Origin: a bacterium
GTDB lineage: Bacteria; Patescibacteria; Dojkabacteria; JAKAPS01; JAJZLI01
NCBI GenBank assembly: GCA_021846685.1
Contig: JAJZWL010000018.1
Coordinates: forward strand, 1 to 5,498
DNA length: 5,498 nucleotides
Direction of reading: 5' to 3'
This document shows, one piece after another, positions 1 to 5,359 of this stretch (position 1 is its first letter; each line of letters starts with the position of its first letter). Below the pieces are notes generated by a model. That model was not told where the DNA came from and ran no database searches. It saw only the letters and a list, made by a program, of their open reading frames with translations. Position numbers and translations under genes: made by a program.

Positions 1-344
1 CTCCTGTAACTAATTATATGTATGCTTTAAATTATAAAAATGGTGCTTTATTATGGAAAAGTAAAGTATCTGGAAGTATAAAATCTTGTCCTACTATCTA
101 TAATGGTATAGTGTATGTTGGAGATGAATTAGGTAATATATATGCATTTTCAGCTCTAGGTGGTAATTTACTGAGTGTTTATAATGTGGGTGGAGTAATA
201 GGGGCTGTTCCATTAACTATTATTGATAATAATCTAATAATAGGCACTATTAATAATGGGAAATTAGAGATGATTCCTCTATCTTCTATACTAAAGGCTA
301 ATTTAGGATATATGTATATCTATTACCTGAAAAAGGAATTTTAA
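1..344 (+). CDS. PQQ-like beta-propeller repeat protein, 3' end only (5' end outside window)
   Basis: The open frame is already running at the left edge: the codons before the ATG at 18 read Pro-Val-Thr-Asn-Tyr without a stop, so that ATG is internal and the true start lies outside. The visible 113 or so residues have the alternating pattern of PQQ/quinoprotein-type propeller blades: a strand ending in YALNYKNGALLWKSKV, then PTIYNGIVYVGDELGNIYAF, where each blade has a 'Val-Tyr-Val-Gly' strand followed by a 'Gly-x-Ile-Tyr-Ala-Phe' strand. About two blades are visible, and the last (LIIGTINNGKLEMIPL) is less regular. The gene ends in a Lys-rich tail, LKKEF. Such propellers are usually extracytoplasmic binding or assembly scaffolds; a signal peptide or catalytic domain would lie in the missing part. 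The family call is fairly safe, but the substrate and function cannot be read from this fragment. Confidence 0.75.
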   Translation, partial: PVTNYMYALNYKNGALLWKSKVSGSIKSCPTIYNGIVYVGDELGNIYAFSALGGNLLSVYNVGGVIGAVPLTIIDNNLIIGTINNGKLEMIPLSSILKANLGYMYIYYLKKEF

Positions 345-359
345 CTCTTTTTTATTTTA

Positions 360-365
360 TATAAA
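360..365 (+). promoter_or_regulatory. Possible -10 box for the MazG-like gene
   Basis: TATAAA ends ten bases before the ATG at 376. Transcription starting about seven bases after the box would begin near 372 and leave a leader of about four bases. No good -35 box stands 16-18 bases upstream. TATAAT-like hexamers are common by chance in DNA this AT-rich, and read-through from the propeller gene is an equally good explanation. Confidence 0.25.
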
Positions 366-375
366 ACCGTGAATT

Positions 376-783
376 ATGAATGAGCAATTATCATTAGTGT
401 TAGAATTTTCAAAAGCATTTGGAATCCCAATAAAAGAGATTCCCACCATAGATATTGAAGACAATATTAAGAATTTAAAGATAAGTCTTTTACAAGAGGA
501 GTTGTCAGAAGTAATAGAAGCTATAGAAGAACTTTCAATTAAAGATAACAATGATATATCTCATTTGGCAAAGGAATTATCTGATTTACTCTATGTACTT
601 TATGGAACAGTTATAGCATTTGGTTTGCAATATAAATTTGATGAAATATTTGAAGTAACTCATCAAAGTAATATGAGTAAACTTGATAAACATGGAAATC
701 CTATTCTTAGAAAAGATGGTAAAATTTTAAAATCGGATATATTTTTTAAAGCAGAGCCTTTAATTAAAAAAATATTAGAATAG
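376..783 (+). CDS. MazG-like nucleotide pyrophosphohydrolase (all-alpha NTP-PPase superfamily)
   Basis: This 135-residue protein belongs to the all-alpha NTP pyrophosphatase superfamily (MazG/PRA-PH type), whose members cleave (d)NTPs to NMP and pyrophosphate and clean the nucleotide pool. The magnesium-binding signature is intact: Q40-E41-E42-x-x-E45 on one helix and E67-x-x-D70 in KELSDLLYVLYGT on the next. The C-terminal part, with HQSNMSK (96-102) and RKDGK (112-116), matches single-domain relatives, including the DR2231 type from Deinococcus, which prefers dUTP. Here the substrate is not decidable from sequence. Length is normal for a single-domain form and no residue seems missing. An in-frame TGA ends two codons upstream (370-372), so the ATG at 376 is the first possible start; no Shine-Dalgarno sequence is seen. 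The gene follows the propeller gene after 31 bases and may be co-transcribed. It is probably a soluble cytoplasmic dimer or tetramer, as in the family. Confidence 0.88.
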   Translation: MNEQLSLVLEFSKAFGIPIKEIPTIDIEDNIKNLKISLLQEELSEVIEAIEELSIKDNNDISHLAKELSDLLYVLYGTVIAFGLQYKFDEIFEVTHQSNMSKLDKHGNPILRKDGKILKSDIFFKAEPLIKKILE

Positions 784-1105
784 ATTATATAAATATAGAG
801 AAACCTATTTCTAGATTCTGATATTTAGATCAGATAATATATCTCTCAGTAATGCAGTTTTAACGTATAATTTTGTAATATTAATTGGGGGTCACTATTA
901 ACTTCTCTATAAATCTTTAGTTTTGGAGGTTTAGTCATTTTTCTTATTTTTGTCACTCCCTTGTCTTTGAATTATATTTCAGTTTATATTGTTACATCCC
1001 ATACTCCTAGAATTATTTTTTAAGCAGCTTGACTATATCCCTCAAATAGAGTATGGTTAAAATATGTATTTAACAGAAGTCAACTTACTTTAATTTTTAT
1101 ATAAT
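784..1105. other. 322-base intergenic gap, mostly featureless
   Basis: I see no confident gene, tRNA or terminator between the MazG-like gene and the ATPase gene. It holds a short hairpin (TCTGAT, six-base loop, ATCAGA, near 818-835), an 8-bp inverted repeat with a 42-base loop (999-1006 with 1049-1056), both within chance expectation, and a weak promoter candidate at 1029-1057. On the minus strand a 36-codon frame (956 to 846, GTG start) is open; it is discussed under findings as unproven. The gap is long for such a compact region and may contain gene remains. Confidence 0.4.
1029..1057 (+). promoter_or_regulatory. Candidate promoter for the DUF4143 ATPase gene
   Basis: TTGACT (1029-1034, five of six consensus bases) is followed after exactly 17 bases by TATGGT (1052-1057, four of six). 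Initiation near 1064 would give a leader of about 40 bases before the ATG at 1106. A better -10 match, TATAAT at 1100-1105, touches the start codon itself and would start transcription inside the gene, so it is less likely to serve this start. The call rests only on hexamer matches. Confidence 0.3.
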
Positions 1106-2515
1106 ATGGTAACAGCGCAAAATCTTATAATTAAAAATAAATGGTGGGGTGATAATAAATTTAAAATTAGGGAAACAAATTTTCCTAAAAGAGATTTATA
1201 TCCTATTATTATTGATAATTTGGATCATACATTGATTCTTAACATAGTAGGTCTTAGACGAGTAGGTAAAAGTACAATTTTAAAACAAGTAATTGGACAT
1301 CTACAAGATAAAGGTATAGATCCACTTAAAATTTTTTATTTTCTTTTTGATTATTCTCATCAAATACAAAAATCGGAATTTCTGGATGAAGTACTATCTG
1401 TCTATTTTAAAGATATATTGAATAATCCCACTCTTGAATTTAAAGAAGATGAGGTAATTTATATACTATTAGATGAAATTCAATATATTAAGGATTGGCA
1501 GTCAATTTTGAAACGTTACTATGACTTGTCTTCAAAACAGATAAAATTTATTGTAACTGGATCACAAAGTATTCTACTTAAAGATAAATCTCGAGAAAGT
1601 CTAGCAGGTAGAGTTTTTGATTTTTATCTTCCACCAATGTCATTTAGGGAATTTTTAAGAATAAATAAAGAAAATGTGGAAACTATAGAAAATTATGATC
1701 TATTTAATCTTAATGATAAATACAGAGAACTTGTACTTTACAATAGTTATCATAGTAAAGATATTATTAAATTAACCCATGAATATATTATCACTGGTGA
1801 GTTTCCAGAAATAAGAGAGATCCCTGATTCTGATAGACGCTATGAATATATAGTTGAGTCAGTAATGGGAAAGGTTATAGAAGATTGTATTAATATTTTT
1901 GATATCGAAAAAACAGATGAGTTTAAATTAATTACTATGCAACTTTTAAATTCTGTAGGCTCATTATTTGAATTATCAAATATTGGACGAGAGATAGCTA
2001 TTTCTGATAAAACACTAGATATATATATGATGTATCTAAAAGATGCATATATTTTTGAAGTGCTTTATAAATACCACAAAAGTATAATTAAAAAAGGGAG
2101 AATACTTAAAAAACTATATACTCCATGTATCAATTTTGTATGTGCATCGAATCATTATACAGAAGCTCATTTTGATGAGGTTCCACAGGCTTTTGGCAAA
2201 ATAATTGAAAATGTTATTTATAATGTTCTTAAACAAAAATATGACGAGAACTCATTAACTGATACGTTAAGTTTTTGGAGACAGGGTCAACATGAAATAG
2301 ATTTTATAGTTTTAAAAAAAGAAAAACAATTAGCAATTGAAGTTAAATTTTCAAATGAAATTCACAATAAAGACCTTGCAACTTTGGTAAATTATATAAT
2401 GGAAAAAAATTTAGAATATGGAATTGTGATAACAAAAGATGAGATTTCAAGAAAAAATATATCTGACAAGATCATTTATTTTATACCTTACTATTTAATC
2501 TTAATGATGATATAG
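1106..2515 (+). CDS. AAA_14/DUF4143 family ATPase with C-terminal nuclease-like domain
   Basis: This 469-residue protein has the standard DUF4143 layout. The N-terminal P-loop ATPase has Walker A G49-L-R-R-V-G-K55-S-T57, Walker B IYILLDE (118-124, with D123 and E124), a sensor-like VTGSQS (150-155) and the family's SLAGR (165-169). A winged-helix-like segment follows (about 285-325). The C-terminal domain carries FWRQGQHEIDF (390-400) and AIEVK (410-414), the E/D...E-x-K pattern of the PD-(D/E)XK fold (E397, D399, E412, K414). No signal peptide or membrane helix is seen. The family is widespread in bacteria and archaea, especially anaerobes, archaea and small-genome bacteria, and has no firmly established role; nucleic-acid-related ATPase is inference. 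Length is normal and all motifs are intact, so it is not a remnant. It stands alone, with gaps on both sides, consistent with a separately acquired gene. The ATG at 1106 lacks a Shine-Dalgarno sequence. Confidence 0.9.
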   Translation: MVTAQNLIIKNKWWGDNKFKIRETNFPKRDLYPIIIDNLDHTLILNIVGLRRVGKSTILKQVIGHLQDKGIDPLKIFYFLFDYSHQIQKSEFLDEVLSVYFKDILNNPTLEFKEDEVIYILLDEIQYIKDWQSILKRYYDLSSKQIKFIVTGSQSILLKDKSRESLAGRVFDFYLPPMSFREFLRINKENVETIENYDLFNLNDKYRELVLYNSYHSKDIIKLTHEYIITGEFPEIREIPDSDRRYEYIVESVMGKVIEDCINIFDIEKTDEFKLITMQLLNSVGSLFELSNIGREIAISDKTLDIYMMYLKDAYIFEVLYKYHKSIIKKGRILKKLYTPCINFVCASNHYTEAHFDEVPQAFGKIIENVIYNVLKQKYDENSLTDTLSFWRQGQHEIDFIVLKKEKQLAIEVKFSNEIHNKDLATLVNYIMEKNLEYGIVITKDEISRKNISDKIIYFIPYYLILMMI

Positions 2516-2603
2516 CTTGTATAAAAAGTAACATTTTCCTGACTTTTGTAGTTATAATGTCACGATTACTCTTTTTTATACTTGAAACTGAATATTTTTT
2601 TCT

Positions 2604-2623
2604 AAAGCTATAAATATAGCTTT
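2604..2623 (+). terminator. Likely intrinsic terminator of the ATPase gene
   Basis: AAAGCTATA (2604-2612) and its exact reverse complement (2615-2623) are separated by two bases, and a run of five T begins inside the right arm (2621-2625). In practice this gives a 7-8 bp stem with a small loop. It lies about 90 bases after the ATPase stop. The stem is AT-rich and so weak, but the symmetry is perfect and the orientation suits the + strand gene. Confidence 0.55.
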
Positions 2624-2754
2624 TTATCAATTGCATCTTTCAAAGTTTGCATATGATACTATATGTTCGAAGATAATGTGAAACTATTAATGTGCATGTT
2701 ACAGGAGTATTAGATTTTTTAACTATTACTTTAATATTTCCTTAATTTATATAG

Positions 2755-2784
2755 AAGAACAGGGACTATTAAATCCCTGTTCTT
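2755..2784 (-). terminator. Strong stem-loop terminator after the RRM gene, probably bidirectional
   Basis: An 11-bp perfect stem (AAGAACAGGGA at 2755-2765 with TCCCTGTTCTT at 2774-2784, plus one G-T pair outside) encloses an eight-base loop. It is the most GC-rich hairpin in the window and begins 24 bases beyond the RRM stop codon. The following U-tract is interrupted in both directions (UUCUUCUAU on the minus strand, UUCUUUAUU on the plus strand). It can therefore stop the helicase/RRM transcript and also catch read-through from the converging ATPase gene. Confidence 0.75.
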
Positions 2785-2808
2785 TATTGACAAAAATAAC
2801 TTTTTTGA

Positions 2809-3063
2809 TTATCTTTGTTGTTCTCTAGCCTCATTTACAACTATACTTCTACCGCCTAATTCTTTGTTATTAAGTTCATCTACAGCTTTTCTAGCATCTT
2901 CTTCTGTTTCCATTTCTACGAAACCGAATCCTTTACCTTGTCCTGTAAATTTATCCATTATAACTTTAGCAGATACAACTTTTCCAACTGTAGAAAAAAA
3001 TTCCTCCAACTCTGAATCTGTTGTACTATATGATAGTCTTCCGACAAATAATTTCTTTGACAT
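2809..3063 (-). CDS. Single-RRM RNA-binding protein
   Basis: This 84-residue protein is essentially one complete RNA recognition motif. RNP-2 is LFVGRL (5-10) and RNP-1 is KGFGFVEM (44-51), with the RNA-stacking aromatics F6, F46 and F48 all present; the beta1-alpha1-beta2-beta3-alpha2-beta4 order can be followed, ending at GGRSIVVNEA (70-79). The tail is only REQQR, without the glycine-rich extension many bacterial RRM proteins carry. Bacterial stand-alone RRM proteins (Rbp type in cyanobacteria, and common in candidate-phylum genomes) bind single-stranded, often U-rich RNA; cold or stress roles are known in some lineages but not shown here. It lies 49 bases downstream of a DEAD-box helicase on the same strand, so they are probably one operon. 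The ATG at 3063 matches the usual family N-terminus; instead of a Shine-Dalgarno sequence it is preceded by a TTTTA repeat. Confidence 0.93.
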   Translation of the reverse strand: MSKKLFVGRLSYSTTDSELEEFFSTVGKVVSAKVIMDKFTGQGKGFGFVEMETEEDARKAVDELNNKELGGRSIVVNEAREQQR

Positions 3064-3069
3064 AAATTT

Positions 3070-3091
3070 AAATAAAATAAAATAAAATAAA
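3070..3091 (-). repeat. (TTTTA)n run in the leader of the RRM gene
   Basis: About 4.4 copies of a five-base unit (TTTTA as read on the minus strand) end six bases before the RRM start codon and fill the place where a ribosome binding site would be. In the mRNA this is a (UUUUA)4 tract between helicase and RRM genes. It could simply be an unstructured AU-rich initiation region, a slippage-prone repeat, or a binding site for a U-preferring protein such as the RRM product itself. Confidence 0.7.
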
Positions 3092-3112
3092 CTAATTATT
3101 AAAATAAACTCT

Positions 3113-4378
3113 TTATACAGGTATAAATGTTATAGCATTACCGATTTTTTCCCCTCTTCCTGTCCTTCCTATTCTATGGATATAATCTTGGTAATTTTCA
3201 GGTAAATCATAATTTATTACATGAGTAATATCTGATATATCTAATCCTCTTGAAGCTATATCAGTTGCTACGAGTATATTGACTTTATTTTGTTTAAATA
3301 GCGAAAGTGCTTTCTCTCTTCTTGATTGAGATTTATCACCATGTATGTATTGTACATTAAATCCTCTTTTATTTAAAGTGTCTGATAAAAACTCTGTATC
3401 CCGCTTGGTTTTAGAGAATATCAAAACTTTTTTATAATCTTCTTTTGTTAATAAATCATGTAGAGTTTCAATTTTATTCCCACTATCACTTTTTGAATAT
3501 TTAATGATATTTTGGTTAACATTTTTAGATGGATCTTTAGTTGCTCCTACTGAGACTGTTATAGGATTATCTAAAAATGTGTGTATAATATCTTCTGAAG
3601 ATCTATTAATTGTTGCTGAAAAAAATAAAGATTGTCTTTCTTTAGGCAGTTGAGAAACTATAAATTTTATATCATCTATAAATCCCATATCAAGCATGGT
3701 ATCTACTTCATCTAAGACTACTGTATTAAAGCTATCAAAATGAATAACCCCTCTTTTTGCTAAATCTCTTATTCTACCAACTGTACCTATTAGAAAATTT
3801 ATATTTTTTCTAATATCATAAATTTGTCTTCTAATATCAACTCCTCCTATACATACAGAAGAGTATATATTTAGATTTCTTGCAAAAGAAGATAATTCAG
3901 TATTAATTTGTAACGCTAATTCTCTAGTAGGAACGATTATTATTACTTTTTGCTTCCTATTCTGTACAACTTTATTTATTAAAGGAATTAAAAAAGCTCC
4001 AGTTTTTCCTGTGCCTGTTTGAGCTAACCCTATAACATCTTCTGAATTAAGTATATGTTTTATACTTTCATATTGAATTTGAGTAGGATGAGTATAACCT
4101 TTCGATTCTATATTTTTAATAATTGTAGAATCTATATTAAATTCTGAAAAACTATTTTTTTTAGTATCTATATGGTTATTATTGGGATCTTGTTCTGGAA
4201 TATTTTCTGTTTTAACTACATCATATATATATCTTGAGATATCTATATGGTTATTGTTTGATCTATTTGACCTGTTTCTGTTATTTCCACCTCTAAATCT
4301 ATTATTGTTGTTTCCGCTATTATTAAACCTACCCCTATTCTGGTTCTGTCTTCTATTATTACTATTATTATTATACAT
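3113..4378 (-). CDS. DEAD-box ATP-dependent RNA helicase (RhlE-like) with Asn/Arg-rich N-terminal tail
   Basis: This 421-residue protein has all core motifs in order: Q motif with F77 and PTQIQ (98-102), motif I AQTGTGKT (119-126), Ia PTRELA (150-155), GG (178-179), TVGR in place of the usual TPGR (199-202), motif II DEVD (223-226), III SAT (254-256), V ATDIASRGLD (371-380) and VI HRIGRTGR (401-408). It should be an ATP-driven cytoplasmic RNA remodelling enzyme. Residues 1-48 form a low-complexity tail rich in Asn, Arg and Gly, presumably disordered and RNA-binding. The chain ends at AITFIPV, right after a late strand of the second RecA domain, some residues shorter than most relatives; neither other frame continues the domain, so I see no frameshift. 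The start is fixed by an in-frame TAA two codons upstream. The RRM gene follows after 49 bases. Confidence 0.95.
   Translation of the reverse strand: MYNNNSNNRRQNQNRGRFNNSGNNNNRFRGGNNRNRSNRSNNNHIDISRYIYDVVKTENIPEQDPNNNHIDTKKNSFSEFNIDSTIIKNIESKGYTHPTQIQYESIKHILNSEDVIGLAQTGTGKTGAFLIPLINKVVQNRKQKVIIIVPTRELALQINTELSSFARNLNIYSSVCIGGVDIRRQIYDIRKNINFLIGTVGRIRDLAKRGVIHFDSFNTVVLDEVDTMLDMGFIDDIKFIVSQLPKERQSLFFSATINRSSEDIIHTFLDNPITVSVGATKDPSKNVNQNIIKYSKSDSGNKIETLHDLLTKEDYKKVLIFSKTKRDTEFLSDTLNKRGFNVQYIHGDKSQSRREKALSLFKQNKVNILVATDIASRGLDISDITHVINYDLPENYQDYIHRIGRTGRGEKIGNAITFIPV
4165..4255. repeat. In-frame 16-base direct repeat inside the helicase linker
   Basis: The 16-base sequence TATCTATATGGTTATT occurs exactly at 4165-4180 and again at 4240-4255, 75 bases (25 codons) apart. 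Both copies are in the same frame of the minus-strand helicase gene and encode the repeated NNNHID peptide (residues 41-46 and 66-71), in the linker between the Asn/Arg-rich tail and the helicase core. This looks like an internal duplication in a poorly constrained linker. Confidence 0.75.
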
Positions 4379-4405
4379 ATATTATATTTTAAATTTATTT
4401 AAATT

Positions 4406-4437
4406 GATCTAGTTCTTTAGTTCTTATAGATTAGATC
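4406..4437. repeat. Tandem octamer within a short inverted repeat, helicase leader region
   Basis: TAGTTCTT occurs twice in direct tandem (4410-4417 and 4418-4425). Around it, GATCTA (4406-4411) and TAGATC (4432-4437) form a 6-bp inverted repeat with a 20-base loop. The element lies 28 bases upstream of the helicase start, between the two divergent genes, so it could be a protein site or part of the helicase mRNA leader. Function is unproven and the stem is weak. Confidence 0.4.
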
Positions 4438-4526
4438 TTAAATAAACTTAAAATACCTATACTAACTATTACCGTTCATGAGTATATCACCTTTTAAAAA
4501 TAAAAGCATCTTTTTATATTTTAATG

Positions 4527-4532
4527 TATAAT
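4527..4532 (+). promoter_or_regulatory. Possible -10 box deciding the methyltransferase start
   Basis: TATAAT is followed after nine bases by the ATG at 4542. This is the same spacing as in front of the GTG-started gene at 5350, and predicts a leader of two to four bases. No good -35 box is seen. By chance alone many TATAAT hexamers are expected in this window, so the support comes mainly from the agreement with the family-type N-terminus that begins at the same ATG. Confidence 0.3.
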
Positions 4533-4541
4533 AAAAACAGT

Positions 4542-4979
4542 ATGGATATACCTATTCCTCCAATTATATTTATCATATCTTTTGTAATTGCATACATATT
4601 ATATGGTATATATCCTATTGTAAGATTCTATCATTTTGATATTGTATCTTTAATTTTTATAATACTAGGGATATCTATATCTATATATTCTATTTATATA
4701 ATTTTGAAAAATAAAACCACATTAGATCCTAATAAGGCTCCTAGTAAATTAATCAAGACTGGTATTTTTAAAATATCTCGTAATCCTATTTATTTGAGTA
4801 TGATTATTATACTTTTTGGATTAGATTTTTATTTTTTTAGTATTATATCTTTTATAGATATAATAATCTTTTTTTTAATTATAAACTTTTATATTATTCC
4901 AAAAGAAGAAGTTAATATTGGAAATAAATTTGGATCTGAATATATAGAATATAAAAAGAGTGTCAATAGGTGGATTTAA
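4542..4979 (+). CDS. ICMT/PEMT-family membrane methyltransferase
   Basis: A small integral membrane protein, 145 residues from the preferred start. Hydrophobic segments cover about 8-27, 33-55 and 84-119. The family's SAM-binding signatures are present: TGIFKISRNPIYLS (73-86, with the R-N-P-x-Y core) and E122-E123 followed by FGSEYIEYKKSVNRWI (130-145), the usual C-terminal ending of isoprenylcysteine carboxyl methyltransferase-like and phospholipid methyltransferase-like bacterial proteins. It should transfer a methyl group from SAM to a membrane-embedded or small hydrophobic acceptor; the acceptor is unknown. I prefer the ATG at 4542 over the one at 4524 because relatives begin with a short Pro-rich stretch (here MDIPIPP) directly before the first helix, and because a TATAAT box occupies the six extra codons; starting at 4524 would give 151 residues. 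It converges on the next gene with overlapping stop codons. Confidence 0.85.
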   Translation: MDIPIPPIIFIISFVIAYILYGIYPIVRFYHFDIVSLIFIILGISISIYSIYIILKNKTTLDPNKAPSKLIKTGIFKISRNPIYLSMIIILFGLDFYFFSIISFIDIIIFFLIINFYIIPKEEVNIGNKFGSEYIEYKKSVNRWI

Positions 4980-5350
4980 TTATTTAATAAATCTTCAATA
5001 TAAGTTAATACTTCTGATTCAATCCCTTTGTTTTTTAAATCATCAAGAAATTTTCTAAGTCTGGATGTTTCATTTTCGAGTGAATCTCCTTTTAATACTC
5101 CGCGAATTTCTACTCCTTTGTTTGATACTTTAAAGGTAATACCAAGCCCATCTTCTGATTCCCTAACATATTCTATTACAGCATGATCATCATGCATTGA
5201 GGCTTCAATTGCTTGTTCGTCGGTTTCAAATATTAAAACATTTCTTTTGCTATCTTTAGTAACATCTGGATTATCTAAAGATCTCATATCTCTTGCAAAT
5301 GAATCTAAAAATTCTATTAAATTGTCTTCTTTACTATGTATTCCTTCCAC
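4976..5350 (-). CDS. Unrecognised acidic 124-residue protein
   Basis: I do not recognise this family. The protein is soluble, strongly acidic (many Asp and Glu, no Cys or Trp) and has no signal peptide or membrane segment. The pattern suggests an N-terminal helix (8-24), a small sheet of four strands (RNVLIFET 36-43, HAVIEYVRE 56-64, LGITFKVS 69-76, GVEIRGVLKG 79-88) and two C-terminal helices (about 92-108 and 111-123). No catalytic motif stands out. The start is GTG at 5350: the only in-frame codons between an upstream TGA and this GTG are non-starts, and a near-perfect promoter lies directly in front. That makes it a real, probably well-expressed gene. It ends in a TTAA shared with the converging methyltransferase gene. 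G+C appears slightly higher than in its neighbours. Confidence 0.82.
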   Translation of the reverse strand: MEGIHSKEDNLIEFLDSFARDMRSLDNPDVTKDSKRNVLIFETDEQAIEASMHDDHAVIEYVRESEDGLGITFKVSNKGVEIRGVLKGDSLENETSRLRKFLDDLKNKGIESEVLTYIEDLLNN

Positions 5351-5359
5351 GATACTACC

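Noticed and set aside
330..352. AAAAAG / CTTTTT hairpin followed by T after the propeller gene
   Set aside because: The stem is six pairs, five of them A-T, with an 11-base loop; too weak to call a terminator.
357..551. 64-codon open frame on the minus strand
   Set aside because: It lies entirely opposite the MazG-like gene, whose catalytic motifs are intact; it is an antisense shadow.
999..1056. 8-bp inverted repeat CCATACTC / GAGTATGG flanking 42 bases
   Set aside because: Arms of this length are expected by chance in a 300-base AT-rich gap, and the loop is too long for a terminator.
2557..2613. 18-codon frame beginning at the ATG in TATAATG after the ATPase gene
   Set aside because: Very short, no ribosome binding site, no -35 box and it ends inside the terminator stem; chance frame.
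2864..3085. 73-codon open frame on the plus strand
   Set aside because: It is antisense to the RRM gene, whose RNP motifs prove the other strand; Ser/Thr-rich shadow.
3064..3112. Helicase and RRM as one frameshifted fusion protein
   Set aside because: The 49 bases between them are AT-only repeats with stops in all frames, and the RRM starts with a standard complete N-terminus; two separate genes fit better.
4182..4412. Leu-rich hydrophobic 76-codon frame that could look like a membrane protein
   Set aside because: The Leu/Phe run is only the complement of the helicase's Asn/Arg-rich codons.
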